Counted from the stretch's first letter, positions 13,001 to 28,100 are shown. The stretch is 64,000 nt of DNA from Ochotona curzoniae (GCF_017591425.1 NW_024467119.1:79414894-79478893); one strand, 5' to 3'. Made by a program: numbers and translations. The notes: generated by a model not told the origin, from the letters alone.

Positions 13001-16000
13001 GGCCACCCGGGCTTGGCCAGCACTTCTGGGTGGCACCTGGGGTCCTGGAATCTTGAGGGTTCCTGATAGAGGCTTGGAGGCTGGGGTCAGGGAAGAGAGA
13101 CTTCCAAGTGTGACAGAAGTTTATTGGAAAAATGCATAAGGGTGTGTGACCCAGCCTGTGATGTAAGGCGCTGTGCCACCTCTTATGAGAAAGGCCTAGA
13201 CGTGTGTCAGGTGTCCCCAGGAGTGCTGTGAGATGAGATCAAGTGTGTAAAGCACCCAGCCCAGTGCTTGGTTCCTGTAAGCGTCAGCAAGTGGTAGGGA
13301 TAACTTGTGTGTGCGTGTGTATGCTTTTGTTTTCTCATTTAACCTTTGCAAAGACATTATAAAACATTGCTCATTTCACAGATAAGCAAATGAGGCCAGT
13401 ACAGGTTAGATGTAACCTGTCTACTTGTCCAGTGTCACACTCGGTGACCCAGGGGACATAGGGAGGTGGACGTGAACTCTGAATTCCCTGCCAATGGAGC
13501 AGGCCTCTCTGCTCCCCTCCCGCCACCTCCCTGGAGGCAGGAAGGGCAAAGGTTGTCCAAACTCTGCTGACAGAGTGCCCGGCTTTTCATCACCTCTGCT
13601 GTCACCAAGCGCTGGGCTGGGTAAGTGTCGCCCAGGCAATCCTCTAATCTTAACAATGCGCTGGAAACCACGCACCAACACAGCCCTTTTTTCTCCTGCC
13701 TCCTCCACTGACAAGCCAACCGACCTGCCAAGGCAGAGTTGGCCCATCTACGTACGCCCAAACCCTTTATCTGGCCTGCTGGTGTATCTTTCCTCTGAAG
13801 GGTGCTTAATACTTGCTGAGCAAGAAGAAGGGGGCCCAGAAATGAAATCCTGGGAAGGAGTTCTTGAGCGCCAGTGTTCCCAGTACTGGAGTATGACAGC
13901 AGAGGGAGGGGCCGGGGGCTCCCTGCCCAGCCCCCTGAACCCTTGCTCCTGTGTGGGCCCACTGGGAGCAGGCTTGGAGATCCCCCTGGAAGCAGAGGGT
14001 GCTGCTAAAACACCCTGCCTTCTCTCTTGGCTGCACAGGGAGGGGAAGCCCTGGGGGCTCCCTTATTGAGGGCAGTGGTGGGTGGGGAGTGCTGGTGTCT
14101 CAAGGCCCTGGGAGGCTTAAAGGAGCCCCACCCCTGGGACCGGAGGGCGTGCGCTTGCTATCAGGGATGGAAAGCTGGCACAGCCCCGTCATAAGGAAAA
14201 TTACGCCTAATGAGGTTTAATAAACGCTTTTTGGTAATGATGAGGATGCATAGTAATTATAGGGTTCCTACACCTCTCCTTTTTACTTCCCCATCACTGG
14301 GAAGGTCCAGTAATCCCTCTTAATGAACATAACTCTCATTTTGAAACAGAACGAAGAACCGTGTATACGGCATTTAAATACTGTCTTTCATCACTGTTCT
14401 CTTGAAATTTATAAACATCTCCAGACCCTTACACAAGTGAAGAAGGTTTATCCCTGCCCGGCTGTGACCCCGGTGCATGTCTCAGAGCAGCAGGCACCCG
14501 GCTGCCTTGGCGGGAGCCACTCCCCAGCACTGCACCGCGGAGCAGGTGCTGTCCCTCGGAGCAGCTTGGCGCGGGCTGCCAGGGAGATGTTGAGCCCTTA
14601 CTGTGTGAGGCGTTAAACCCTGTTCAGAAGGGTACAGAAATGCCTGCCTGAATTTCTTAGCACCAAATGCAAAATGCCAGTCGGTCTTTGCTAAAACCAA
14701 AGTGCCATGTGCGTTTAGATCAAATGGGACCAGTCGTGGTTGGTTCCTTTACAGGCTGTAAATGTAGGGGAGATGCCCTAAAAGGTAGCCTTCTTTGTCT
14801 TAAGAAATAGGTTTAATTCCATGAATTTGTACTCCCTTTTAAAAAAAATTATCAAATGGAAATAGGTATTTTCAATCTATAGCTCTTGACAGATGTCCTT
14901 TATATTTGTGTTTTTGAACTGTGAGTACCTGTTTTTCAAGGGACTTGAAATCATGTTGTTAATAAGAATCCAGGGGTGGAAAGCAGTGAGTTTCATAAGG
15001 AATAATAGCAAGCAGTAAATACTGAGAGGTGACAGTTGCCTATAAAGCTAGCCTATGTATCACCAAGGGTATTCAGGTACTACTTACCATGAAGTGTTTG
15101 TTGGAGGACTATTAATACACAGCGGCCTCAGAAGTGGCTTTGCTGGTGGATTAACCCAGTTTGCCCTCTGATCACATTCCAGAACTTTCTCTGCCTCCAC
15201 CCCGACTTGCCAGCTCTTTGACTCTATACCTAGAGCTAAGCTCTTCATATTTGTCTTTACTGTAATTGAAGAGTGTTAGCATGGTTTAATTTTTTTTTAC
15301 AAGCACCATACAAGTTCATTGTAGCTGTTGGAAAAAACAAAAATGAGCAGCGAACTATCACAGGCACTTTAAAAAGTGCGTGGTAAGGGCTGCATTGCGG
15401 TGTGTCAGGTTAAGCTCTGCCTGAGTCACCAGCATCCCGATCAGAGTGCTGGTTTGAGTCCGTGCTGCTCCATGTCCGGCCCAGCTCCCTGCTGCTGCAG
15501 CTCCGAGACAGCAGGTGATGGTCCACCCGTGGGAGACCAGGCTGGGATTCTGGACTCCTGGCTTTGACCTAGACCAGCCCTGGCCATTGTGGCCATTTGG
15601 AGAATGAAACAGCGAAAGACCTCAGGCTCTCCTTTTTCTCTCTCTGCCTTTCAAAAAATGCTTATGGAAAAATGGAAGTAAAAAGTAATTTTAGCACTAG
15701 CACTATCTGTTTGACCTAGCTGTTAAGAGCTGCATCAGAGTGGCTGGCTTTGAGTGCCAGTTTCTGATGGTGCATGCCCTGGGAGGCAGCAGTGATAGCT
15801 CTGGTTCCATCCCTGTCACCTGCCTGGGAGACCCTCCTTGAGCTCCCCACTCCTGCTTCTGCCTGGCTCAGCCCTGGTTTTGTAGGGACTGGGCTGATCC
15901 AGTTATTTCTGCCTTTCTGCCTTTCCTATAAATATATTTTTTTAAATGTCAAGGAGAATACCTACTATTTTTCAAATATATATATATATATATATGTATC

Positions 16001-19000
16001 TATTAATGTTTTTAGAAAGGCAGATTTACAAAGAGAAGGAGAGACAAAGAGAAAGATCTTCCAACTGCTGGTTCACTCCCCAAGTGACCACAGTGGCTGG
16101 AACCGAACTAATCTGAAGCCAGGAGCTTCTTCTGGGTCTCTCACGCAGGTGCAGGGTCCCAAGCCTTTAGGCCGTCCTTGACTGCTTTCCCAGGTCACAG
16201 GCCTGTGAAACAGCTGGGACACAAACCAGTGCTCAAATGGGATCCCAGTGCTTACAAGGCAAGAATTTAGCTACTGAGCCATCGTGCAGGCCCGATACAT
16301 GCTTTTTTAGTGTTCAGATTATCTTAGTGTAAAAAACAAAGTTTAAATCTGCACAGTTTTTTTAGAAGCATTTTTATGAACATTTGGAAGATCCCTAATA
16401 TACACAGATTTCAAAAATTTTTATACAAAAAACAAACTTACCTTGTAATTCCATTTTCATGAACTTTTTGAAATAGCCTTGTATCTATGAGTTAGCATAT
16501 ATAAGTGACATGAGCTCCCTTCCTTCAAATTCATATTTTTTTCCTTTAAAAGAAGTAGTAGATAATTCTTTTGTGATTTTTTTTAAAGCTTTATTTTATT
16601 TCCTTGAAAGAGTGGCCGAGAGAATGGGGGAGAGACAAAGAGATCTTCTGTCTGCTGGTTCACTCCCCTAAGAGGTTCAGCCCGGGCTGATCCAGGCCCA
16701 CACCGGAAGCCCAAAGCTCCATGTCATTCTCTGTGTGAGTTCAGGGGCCCAGGCACTTGGGCCATCTCACGCTGCTTTAGCCGGATAGGGCGTGGAGCAA
16801 CCTGAACTCCAACCAGTATTGCAGATGTCAGCTTAACACACCATGCCACAGCACTGGCCTCAAATGATGTTTTTTCCCCCATTTCTTCTTCAGACTGTGT
16901 TTTTATTTAGCACTAGTTGAATTTCAGGCTGAAAGTCCTTTTTTTTTAGGATTCTAAGAAGACATTAGACATCTTAAATGTTAATCGTGATTTTGTTTTC
17001 TCTGCTCCCTTTCCTGTTTGTCTTACAGGTGAAGAAGTTAAAGGACTTTAGTGATGATGTGTCCAAGCTGTCCCTGGCAGACTCCTTCCTGTACCATTTA
17101 ATTCAGGTGCCAAAGTAAGGACAAAGCTGCTGGCCATTATTCTGCGCAGAGTGGGATTCTTTTAAATAAGCAGCATTGCATTCTGTGCTTTTATCCTTGT
17201 TCTTTCAGCTATTCACTCCGAATTGAAGCCATGGTGCTAAAGAAGGAATTTTTGCCTTCTTGCTCTTCTCTCTACACAGACATCACAATTTTAAAAACTG
17301 CTACGAAAGGTCAGTAAGCACCATCTTCCTATAATTTTTTAATTGGTTTTGGTTGCATTTTATTTGTTAAAGATTCAAATGAAGTTAGAAGTCTCGTTTC
17401 TGATGTACCCTAAAAGGGAAATGAGATTTACCAGAAATGGCCTTAAGTTTAGATTTTTTTCCCCCCATAGTATTACTTTTTTTATTCTTCCATGAAATAA
17501 AGTTTCTTGGCTGTCACTCAGGCTTTGGGATAAACCTGGCTGGCTTTAGCTCTCTGTATACCTCTGCTAGGTTAGCTTTCTGTTTGTGAATGGGTACTGC
17601 GTATGTGTGTCTGTGTGTGTCTGTGTGTGTGTCTGTCTCTGTGTCTTTGCATGTGTCGTACATGCAAAGCAGTGTCTGTGTGGCTGTGTGTATGTCTCTG
17701 TATTGTATAGTTATGTAGTGTCTGTGTGGAGTGGTGTGTTTGTGTGGGTCTTTGTGTGTCTGTGTATATGTCTGTGGATGTGTAGTGTCTACATGACTGT
17801 GTTTATGTGTGTCTTTGTGAGTCTGTCTGTGTGTGTGGCTGTGTCTTTGTGCGTGTGTTGTGTGCAGACCACCAGGCCTGGCTCCCGGGCTAGCTGTGTC
17901 CGTCCTCCCTGCCGTGGTCTGTGTTGGAGGCTGGCACCCTGAAAGCTGGAGGCAGACCTTCTTTCCAGATTCTTCCACCAGGGTTCCTGACCTTTCTGTT
18001 GGGTAATGTCTTCTCTCACTTCTCCCAACTCTGCCTGCTGGCAGCTGTGTGTCTTTGAACAGCTCCTTAAATGATTCCCTGCCAGCTCGGACACTCGGTC
18101 TATGCGGAGGGGAGTCTTGGCTTCAGTGTGTAGGACCCTGGCAGGGGTGGGCAGCTGCTTCCTCCTCCTCTCCCAGGCCCGTTCTCACACCTCCCCGGCC
18201 CTGGCATTTTGGTGCCAGCTGGCTTTTCTCTCAGCTCTTTTCTGGGAATCCCGCTTACTATCATGGATCCATTCATTCCTAGATGGTTTTCTCCATGAAA
18301 TGCGCTGTCCCACATTGAGATAAAATTTCCCTCTTTGACCCACCATATTTTTCTCTTTGTTGAGAAGAAATTCAGAAGGAAAAAGAAATTTTCTTTCTTG
18401 TAACACAGAGGCCTGTTAACATTTTTCCCAAACCAAGAGTATACTGTGGCAACCCTATAGGCCACTTCTTTAGGTTCAAGCAGAGAAGGAGGGATGTATT
18501 TTCATACTGAGCAATGAAATGCAAATTTGTAGGCCCGGTAGAAACATTGCTTATCTGTCTTACCCTTCCCAAACTGGCCTGCTTAGATAACAGAAGGTAG
18601 GCAGTGGTCCAAGTGTAATTTAATGGAGAGTATTCACTTGTATAAACTGTAATTTTAATGATCATTTTTTTCATTCAGCATTTCAAATATTTTTTTAGAT
18701 TTAAAAATTTCCTTCTTTACATAGATGTGCAACAGACTTTACTAGTTTACCAGTGTATAAGTGCCCTTCTGAATTCTTCAGCCTATCCAAATGAAATGCA
18801 TAGCTTTGAATAAAATGGAAAGGTTCTCCTGGTGCCTGGGCCTGAGGGCTTGTTCTTTGCAAGTTATTTGCATGTCATCCCATGATGTTTATTTTTTTTT
18901 AATCTTTGTAAAACTCATTGGCTAACTCCAACGTTGTTTGCTGTTGGTTTTCATATCCCATCAGTACATGCCAAAGGCTAGTACACATAAAAAATTAAAG

Positions 19001-19149
19001 TATTATAACAGCATGCTGCTTCTCAATGGCCTTTTATATGTCTCACTACTTGGAAATTTTTGTTGTTGAACAATTTTGTGACCATTGACTGTTCTCTCTC
19101 TCTTCCTCTCTCCTCGTCCCCTGTCTCCTCCACTCCCTCGTCTCTCTAA

Positions 19150-19196
<47 letters not shown>

Positions 19197-22100
19197 TCAT
19201 GCTGATAGTGATTCCCAGTGGCAAATGATGTGTTAGGTATGAGAGTACTATGAAAGGTTTGTGGAAAACTAGAATTAAAATGTGTTTATTTTGGTGCAAT
19301 TGTTAAATCCATGTATATGCATTCCCCATGAACTTTTTAAACATTCCTCATATCCGTGGTTCTCTAAACTCTGTGCAGCCAGATCAGCTTATCTTTTCAT
19401 GCATGTCCCTGAGCTTTTGGAGGTTCCCTCTTAACACGCCCGAACGGGCGGCTTCTGTTTGTTCTTTTGCCAGTCTTCATATGCAGTGTATAGTCAGAGC
19501 TTGCTTTGGAGATACTTGGACTTGGCTGGGGTCCCTGTCTCCTGTCCTTTTGCGGCTGAAGGCTTCATTGAGGTGCCGTGTGTGCTTGTTTCCCACAGAG
19601 CTGATGTCATGCGAGGAGCTGCACTCCATCCTGCACTTGGTGCTCCAGGCCGGGAACATCATGAACGCAGTAAGCACAGCTTCTCACACAGTTAAAAGGC
19701 TGCATGCTCAGCTTTGTCCAGAACATGCACAGATGCACACGTGTGTGTTTTCTCTTTGGTGTGTCTCCTTAGGGAGGATATGCTGGCAATGCAGTGGGAT
19801 TCAAGCTGTCATCTTTGCTCAAATTGGCAGACACCAAGGCAAACAAACCTGGCATGAATCTCCTGCACTTTGTTGCTCAGGTACGTGGAACACCTAGAGA
19901 GAACATATAGGTACCCCTCCCACAAACAGTACCATCCCCCCCCACCCCCAGGCATTACGCAGAGAAAGGACCTGGCAAGTTCTGAGAATGCCCTGTCTGC
20001 AGGTGCCTGTGTGGCACCGCACCTTGGAGGGCTGGAGAGAGGTAAGGGGAGAGGCGCAGATGCCAGGGAAACCAGTGACACAGCAGGCAGAAAGAGGGCA
20101 CAGGCTGGGAGCCTGGCTTCCACATTGAAGCAGCCAGGAGCTGGCAGAAGTGTGCATGCTGCACCTTGCCAAAGGCAGGCATTTTTGTTGTTAGAAAAAT
20201 AAGACACTGTGTTGGAGCTGAGAAAGAGCTGGATTGAAGCAGAGAGAGAGCTGAAAGTAGGGGTGCCTCTCCGTGGATGCTTGCTCTCATCCCAAGGAGA
20301 AGGGGGAAGGAGAGAAGAGGACTGGGCACTGGCAGCATTCCTGATGCGGGATTGGTTGGAGCTGAGAGCCACCTTGTGCAGGAAGACACCCCGTTGTCGC
20401 AGGGTCTGGATACAGGCGCAGATCTGCAGTCACACCTGTCTCGCGCTTGCTTATTTTCAGCCAGGTCTGTGACATCACTAAGGGCAGGCACAAAGTGGAA
20501 AGGCAGCTGGGAGCTTTTGTTTGTTTGTTTTGCCAAATGACCTTCTCTGATCCTGCTCATTGGCCGCTCCTTCATCAGCTGGCCTTGTGTAACACTGGTG
20601 ACACACGCAGGAGGAGGCCGTGCCACCTGCTTGTGACACAGGAAGCTCTCCACTGGCTTGTGTCACCTGCACTTCCCAGACAAGTGCCTCACAGCCAAAG
20701 ACCCTCAATTTTTTTTTCCCACTGAATGAAGAGGTAGTGGTAGCTTCCCCCCCGAACCAGGTGATTCAGATCATGCTCCGAAGACCTGGGAGTGTGAAGT
20801 ATGCTGACTCCACAAATGACACACACTGCCATCACTGTATTCTCCCGAAGGCACAGGATTGATTTGTTGCTAGACTGAAAAGTCAGTTTTCAGCTCGTAG
20901 GTGGTCAGAACTGTTTCTGACCCATGCGTCCTGCCGCTCTCCACAGCCTGGGCCCTGCCCTGCAGGGGCATCTCCCTGCGTGCCACGGCTGCCCTCCTGC
21001 TTGCCTCCTCCCTCACTCACTCTCTGAACGGGTAGGGAATCCAGGCACCTGAACAGCTTGTGCACGTTCTGAGCAAACTTAGTTTGGCAGCGGGAGACAT
21101 CGCGGTCACATGTAGGCAGGCAGGCTCCTGGTCGGGCGGTGTTCAGGCGGGGGAATCAGTACAGGGAGGACCGAGTGTTCCCAGCAGCACTAGGCTCGTG
21201 TTAAGCAGGTGCGCATGCACAGCAGTTATGTCCCGCCCCCTACCGATTGCTCCAAAAGGCAAATGGGTCTTGGGGGTTGAGGGGTTGTGTTGGATCTTAC
21301 GACCACTGTCGGGGTTCCTGTCTCCGCCATCGCTGTGAATGGAGGAAGAGGCTGAGAAGTTTCGAAGCCCCCACGAGGCAATTCCCTCCTAGTTTTACTC
21401 CTCTTGTGAGAGAAAACCTCTGTTTTTGTTCCAGGAAGCCCAAAAGAAAGATGCCATTCTTCTCAAGTTTTCTGAAAAACTGCACCATGTTAAGGAGACT
21501 GCTAGGTAAGCCAGCACTGAGAGCAGGGGGTGGAAGGCTCGGCGGCTTCTAAACCCGCCTTCTTGTGAAAACTGATGGGGTCATGCCAACGTTGCATTCA
21601 ATGTGGAACTCTGGAAAGTGTTGGCTTGTGGAGCTTTTCAAGAGCTTCTGTTTGTAGGGTGTGTGTATGTGTGTGTGTGTGTGTGGTTTTGAAATTTGTT
21701 TTTTTAGTGCTTTAAAAAAAAAAAAACATTTATTTATTTTACTTGAAAGTCAGACTTACAGAGACAGAAAGATCTTCCATCTGCTGGTTCACTCATCAAA
21801 TGGCCACAACGGCTGGAGCTGAGCCGATCTGAAGCCAGGAGCCAGGAGCTACTTCTAGGTCTCCCACGTAGGTGCAGGATCCCAAGCACTTGAGCTATCC
21901 TCTGCTGCTTCCCCAGGCCGTAAACAGGGAGCTGGGTCAGAAGTGGAGCAGTCAGGGCTCAAACCAGCTCCCATATGGGATGTCGACACCATGGCAGAGG
22001 ATTAGTGTGCCATAGTACCACACCTGGAATTTGATGTTTTAATAATCAATCTTATTTTTTAAACATTTCCGCGTCCTCTAACAAATATCAGTGTTAAAAG

Positions 22101-25100
22101 AAAATACAGATTAAGAACTTCAAATCCTTCTACACCCAGGAGAGAGACACAGGTCCAACCACAGAGCTCATTACCTGGGGAGTCGGTGTCTGTCAGGCAT
22201 TCAGGCCCATACATCACTGCTTCCTTGTAGTGTCACATGGTACATTTGTTCTCTATAGCACTAAGAGGGCTTGGAACCATATCAAGAGCCTTGACTTTAA
22301 ATTAGTCACTCTCCTTCAGAGAAAGTACCCACCAAACATAAAGCTCTAATTACATCACCCTAATTTGCTTCTGATCCTGACACAGATACGGGTTTTAATG
22401 TAGCTACAGTTCTCCCTGTGTCTGCTGTTCGGAGTGCTGTGTCCCACAGCGTATAATAGAACCTGCATGCTTCCTGTGGGAAATGTTCAATGACCGGGTC
22501 TCAGAGTGCAAGTGCTCATTTGGGGCTGTGCATACCGCTGCTCCCATAGCTGATTCCCAGTCAGCTGCCGTGGCGCACTGCCGAGTGCAGCTGGGCAAGG
22601 GGCCACGCGCCGTCAGCCCTGGGGAGCCGGTGCAGCACACTCGTAATTGGAGAGGTTACCTCCGGCTAGGACAGCAAGAAGCTACGCGATGTCAACCGCT
22701 GAGGCCAGGCTCAGGGCCCTGTCTAGGATCTCTGCGCCATCGGCTGTGAAATCTGCCCGCAGATCATGTGTCTTTTCCCAGAGTAGGACCATCCTGTGCA
22801 GTTCATAGGCCGGCCAAATGGCCCTCCAGCAGAGGATGGGTGGGTAGCTTAGGAGGCAGAATGGAGTTTACAAGGGGATGTTTTTACTCCAACTGGTATG
22901 GAAATGTAAGAGAGAGAGAAGTTGCCATGATGTTTGTTTGTGAACTGGCATTTCTGGAAGGGTTGGATCTGAAGTTTAGCCAGATCCTATCTGAGAAGCA
23001 CTCTGTTTGGTAAGGTTTGTTTGTTGGAATGGGAGGTGCAGAATGCTCGTGTAGTGCAGCCCTCAGAGGGTGCCAGGGATCACCGGAGGTGGAAAACTTT
23101 ACTGCACAAAGAAAGCATTTTTGGAATCCACAGTGGAAGTATGAACACATCCTAATTTATGCATCTCACCTAGAGTTTTTAGATTTTTATCTCCCCACTC
23201 TGCAAGAGTGATGAAACCATCATTCCTATTCTGTTAATCTTGACTTGCTGTATATAACAGAGGCCTTGCCGTCAAGTCCACATGGTCGTTTGTGGAAGTG
23301 CTCGCTGCGTTTTACTTCTCTAACAGGCAGAGCTTGCCCTGGCCAGCTTGCGGTGGGCATCATGAGGTCAGCCTGGCAGCCCCAGTTACCCTCTGTGTCT
23401 CAGGGCCTTGCTACTTGTGTGGGAAATGCGTGTGTCGCCCAGAGTCCTGAGACTTTCAGGTGGTGACGACAGAGCAGTGCTGGCTGTCTTTTGAGGACAG
23501 AGAATCTCCCATCTGCAGATGCCCAGGATGACTGAGCGTCAGGCAGGCACTCAGTGGGTGGCATAGAACCCTAGCTATGCCCACCGCCTCCCAGGGTCAG
23601 CATCCAGGGGAATCTAATCAGGCTCCAGTGTGAAATGCCCACACCTTGCCATGCTTTCTGCAGGCACAAGTCCCCAGGCTCTGATGATCTCACCAGCCTA
23701 GACACGGGCGCAGCCTGTCCTCTTTGAAAGTCAGGCATATCTTGAGGAAGGAATCACCTCCTAGGCAAACAAAAATGGAACTCAGAAGTCCTCAGCACGG
23801 GGGCGTGCAGCGGCTGTAATTGCAGCCGCCAGCCCCCTGCCTCCTCCCGGCCATTCCTGTTTGCCTGGCCCACATGCTGCCTGGTCTCTGTGTACCGGCT
23901 GCCCACTCTCCCCTTTCTTCTTCACAGATTATCTCTGGATAGCACCGAGGCAGAGCTGCGCTCGCTGTTCAGCAGGACCAGCTCGCTCAGAGACAACGTG
24001 CGGCGGGACGGAGAGCTTTGTCAGCAGATGGGAGACTTCCTTCAGGTATGTAGGTGCCTCCAGTTGTCCCTGCTGACCTTGGCCGCCTGGCTGGTGGGGT
24101 TTGCGAGACAGTGAGTGGCCCCAGCAGGTTCCCACAGCTGGTTCAGTAACCACCGGCACAGGGAGCTTTGTATCTCGGTGTCCGTATTTGGCAGAGGCCA
24201 GGGACTGTGATCTCAGGGGAAGGCCTTTGTCTGGGGCCACTAGGGAACCTCCCTCTGTTCCCACCACGCGACAGCCCAAACCCATCAGCCCCACGGGGCA
24301 TGTCGGGAGCCACTCCAAAGATCACTGTCAGCAAAATCCGAGCAGAGTGGATGTGTCTGTGATGGCGCACCATGACTCACTAATCACAGAGTCTGACACG
24401 CTTGTTTTATCTTCCTCATTCAAGAGAGAGGTGGCACCGGCCCGTGCCTCCAGTCCCCAGTGAGATGGATGCTGGGAGGCTCTCTGAGGCGACGCCCAAA
24501 GGAGAGGGCTGTGCCTGGCAATGGGAGATGAGCAGCCTGTCCCCAAGGCTGTGTCCATAGAAGTCTTCACTCCCTCAGCCCACGCCCCTGTACTCACATA
24601 CTCAGCTGCTTCTGAGTAGCGTGAGTTCCCCTCCCAACACACGGGCAGCACTGCGTGACTTCGTGTGGCTAGGCCATGCATGTGTTCGTAAGTACATGCC
24701 CATCTTTCCCTCCAGGGAGGCTGCACCTGCCTCTGCCTCGGAAGCTCACGCAAATGGTCTCAGGGAGCAAGACACTCACCAGCTCCCCCAAGACATGGGC
24801 AGATGTGCCAAACAAGGGCAGCACTACCATCCAAGCTGGCACAGAGAGAAGCCTGGGTGCTGTCTTCCCCCAAGTTCTTAGTGTAATGTGGGCTCAGTGG
24901 GCGCCCAGAAAGGGTTAGGACGCAGCCCTCACCCTGCCCCTGTCTCTTCCAGCATGCCCCCTTTCAGCTCTCTCAGTCCCTCCATCTCCTCCCTCTCCAC
25001 CCCCAGCTCAGATGCCACTGGTTGGGGATAGGTGAAACGGAAGCGTGTGAGGTCATCAGTGGCAGGCCACACAGAGTCCCCAGCCCCACCCTCCAAGTTC

Positions 25101-28100
25101 TGGCCGTGGGGCTGTGAGTAGAATGGTGACCACAACACCTGCATTGCAGAACTGGTTCGTTTTTCTTCCCTTCGGGTGAGAAATATGTGCAGGCCTACAG
25201 CCCCGTGGCCCCTGGTGGGCAAGCCACAGCCATGAGGGTGAATGTGAGCCCTACCCCTGTTCGTCAGCTCATTCTCACCTGGCCAGGCAGCCTGGGAACC
25301 CCCCATGTGTGGCCCCGCTCTTGGGAAACTCATCACAGCTCCCTTGGGTGTGGTTGGTTGTCATATTCATGCTCCGAGCATTTCATCTTCCCAGGTCCCA
25401 AGGGTGGCTCAGGTGCCTTTCCCACTGCTCCCTCTCGCCCACCTGCTCAGAGAGGAATGACAGGCGGCAATTTGTGCCTTCGCTAATACCTTCTCCCTGC
25501 AGGGAGACACGCAGTGAGCACGCACATTGCTCTGCGGTTTGCTTCCCAAAATCGTTTTGGTTTCTTGCTACCTCTCACCAGTGTTCAGTCTGGGGCAAGT
25601 GTCCTTAAGGGGGACCCTGGGCCGCAGGTGGCGAGAGTCCTTGAGGGTTTTCTTTGGGCTGTCGCTCGCCACGCAACATTTTCTGAATGTTGCCACTCAG
25701 CCTCCCACACGTGGGCTGTGGCTGCCAAAGGGCCCTTGGCCCTCCAGACATGCCAGGGGGACCTTGAGCCACCCCTGAGATACCCTGCAAGTGACCCTTC
25801 ATGGTGACAGATTCCCCCTGAAAATGCATGTGAACTTGTTGAGGGCAAGGAGAGCAAGCCTCTTTCCTTCCCACCAGCTTGTTGAAACAGGGCCAGAACC
25901 TGTAGGTGCTGCACAGGTGTATTTGACCTGGAAAAGCTAGAAAGAGGAAAAGAGACTGGGTTTATATGAACAATAACAACTTTTTAAAAAGTTTTATTTT
26001 ATTTGAAAGGCAGAGTTAAAGAAATGTTCCATCTGCTGCTTCACTCCCCAAGTGGCCACAATGGCCGCAGCTGAGCCAGGCTGCAACTAGGAGCCAGGAG
26101 CTTCATCTGGGTCTCCCGCATACGTATAGATGGCTCTTGGGCCATCCTCTGCTGCTTTTCCCAGGCCATTAGCAGGGAGCTGGATTGGAAGTGGAACAGC
26201 CAGGACACAAACCAGAGGTCGTAGGGGATGCCAGCATCACAAGTGGTGGCTTAAACTGCTGAGCCACCATGCTGGCCACTTCTAACCACAAGCAGTCATC
26301 AGAGTCTCCTGATGTGGGGTTGAGGGTAATAAAACACTAAAGCAGAGTCCACCGACCTGTTAGGTATGTGCTGGCGGGGTATAAGCATGGACAGGTGCCC
26401 CTGGCTTGGGCCCTGGTAGCACTCATCCACAGCTAAGTGTGCACCTGCTCTCAGCAGTGCTATACTGACAAATCCTCAGTCCAGCAGGTGACTCTGGGGT
26501 CCCTACTATAAACTCTTAGCCGGTGGAAGACGCAGTTGTCTGAGAAGCAAGGAGAGGTGTAGGATGAGTTTGCCTGAACCACATCAGCCTTGTGCCTGTG
26601 GATTTGCCCTGGGGGCAACAAGGTGAAGCTTGTGCCTCTGGCAGGTCTCAGGCAGGCACTTGCCCTGCTGGCCCTGAGCTTCTGTTGTTGGGGGTTGGTT
26701 ATTTGCCCTCAGGCTCTCTGTGTATTGACCTGAGCCCAGAAGTGCCCAGGCACGGTTGACCTCAGCCTGTGCCTGTCTGTGTCTCGTAGTTTGCCATGGA
26801 AAAGCTGACGGAACTGGAGCACTGGAGACAGGAGCTGCAGGCCGAGGCCCACACCCTCATGGACTTCTTCTGCGAAGACAGAGAAACCATGAAGCTGGAC
26901 GAGTGCTTTCAGATATTCAGAGATTTCTGCCTTCGCTTCAACAAAGCCGTACAGGTAGGGCTGGGGGGCCTCTCCGGGTTTTGTTCTGCCTTCCGCTGCC
27001 GGCTCCTGGCAGTTCCGCATCTCCAGGATTTCAGGAACATCTGGCCCTGCCAGCAAAGGGGCTAGGCACTCGGCTTGGGAGTGCTGGGAGGTGACATCCC
27101 CTCATGGGGAGACTGGCATGTCCCTGCCTCCCAACCTGTGCTGCTGGACCAATGCTTGCCCAAACAGCTGGAAGGGAAAAGTTTCTTTACCATGGCAGCC
27201 AATCTCACATCCTCCCTGGAGGACATGGTCCTCACAGCCTTGTCATCATGGGGTCCTAAACCCATAACCACTGCTGTGTCCTTGGCCAAGAGTGGCCTGC
27301 TGCAGAGAGGGCCACCATGGCTAGGGTTGTCATGCTTCAGCCAGCCCTTCACCACCAAGTGAAGGAATTTACCCATGAGCCAGTAAACTCTTGGGGCTGT
27401 TTGGCCTTAAGCAAAAACCCTTATCTGTCATGGAAGAACAAGACACCTGCTAATGTGCTTTTATCTCAGGTGGGGGTGGGTGAGCAAACTGGCTGTGAGT
27501 CACTGGGCTGCCCTGTGATTGACACGTGGGCTGTCCACTGCTGCAAGGCTCTGGGGCGCTGCTTGTGCACTTCCCTCGAGCCCAGAGCTGCTTGGCTATT
27601 CAGGACCATTCTTTCCCCCATCCAGCTAAGAGAAGGAGACTTGGGCTTGTGGCCACATCGATGCTCCCCCTAGCCAAGCCATGAGCTCAGCCGTGGGTGG
27701 TGCAGGCCAAGCCGGCTCCCCATGAGGCCTGTGCATCTCCGTCAGCCAGCCCAGGAGCCACACCTGTGGGATGTTCTTGGCCCAGCTGGCCTGGGAGAAC
27801 CCTGGTCCCTGAGCCCACCCCCCGCCCAGACTGCCTCAAAAGGAAAAGGCCTGAGAGGATGAGGGCATCGCTGCTGGAGGCAAGGCCAGAGTTGGGGCGG
27901 GGAGAACCCCAAGTCCCCAGCTGGAGCCTCACAGAAACTTGGAAAGTCCCTCACTGGAGGAAGCTGAGAGAGTCAGTCAGAGGTTGGGGTTGTGAGTGCC
28001 ACGTCTGTGGGACACACACACACACACCCATCACCCTTCTGGGTCCAAGAGTTCCTCCCCCAGGGATCCAAGCGATAGTGCACCTGGGAAGTGTTGAGGG

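Larger units (their letters stand above)
11047..17028 (+). other. FHDC1: FHDC1 intron between coding exons 3 and 4
   Basis: A 6.0-kb intron. SINEs occupy parts of 15386-16861 and small palindromic repeats lie near 11.8 kb and 16.4 kb. Nothing else is recognisable in 11.9-15.3 kb. The longest open frame there (13494-14069) is probably chance in GC-rich sequence. Confidence 0.85.
17310..19598 (+). other. FHDC1: FHDC1 intron between coding exons 5 and 6
   Basis: A 2.3-kb intron with a TG-rich degenerate tract, a (CTAT)n microsatellite and one MITE-like repeat, all listed separately. The rest shows nothing. Confidence 0.85.

Noticed and set aside
17514..17978. 154-codon minus-strand frame rich in His and Thr
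   Set aside because: Translation of the (TG)n repeat read as CA-rich codons.
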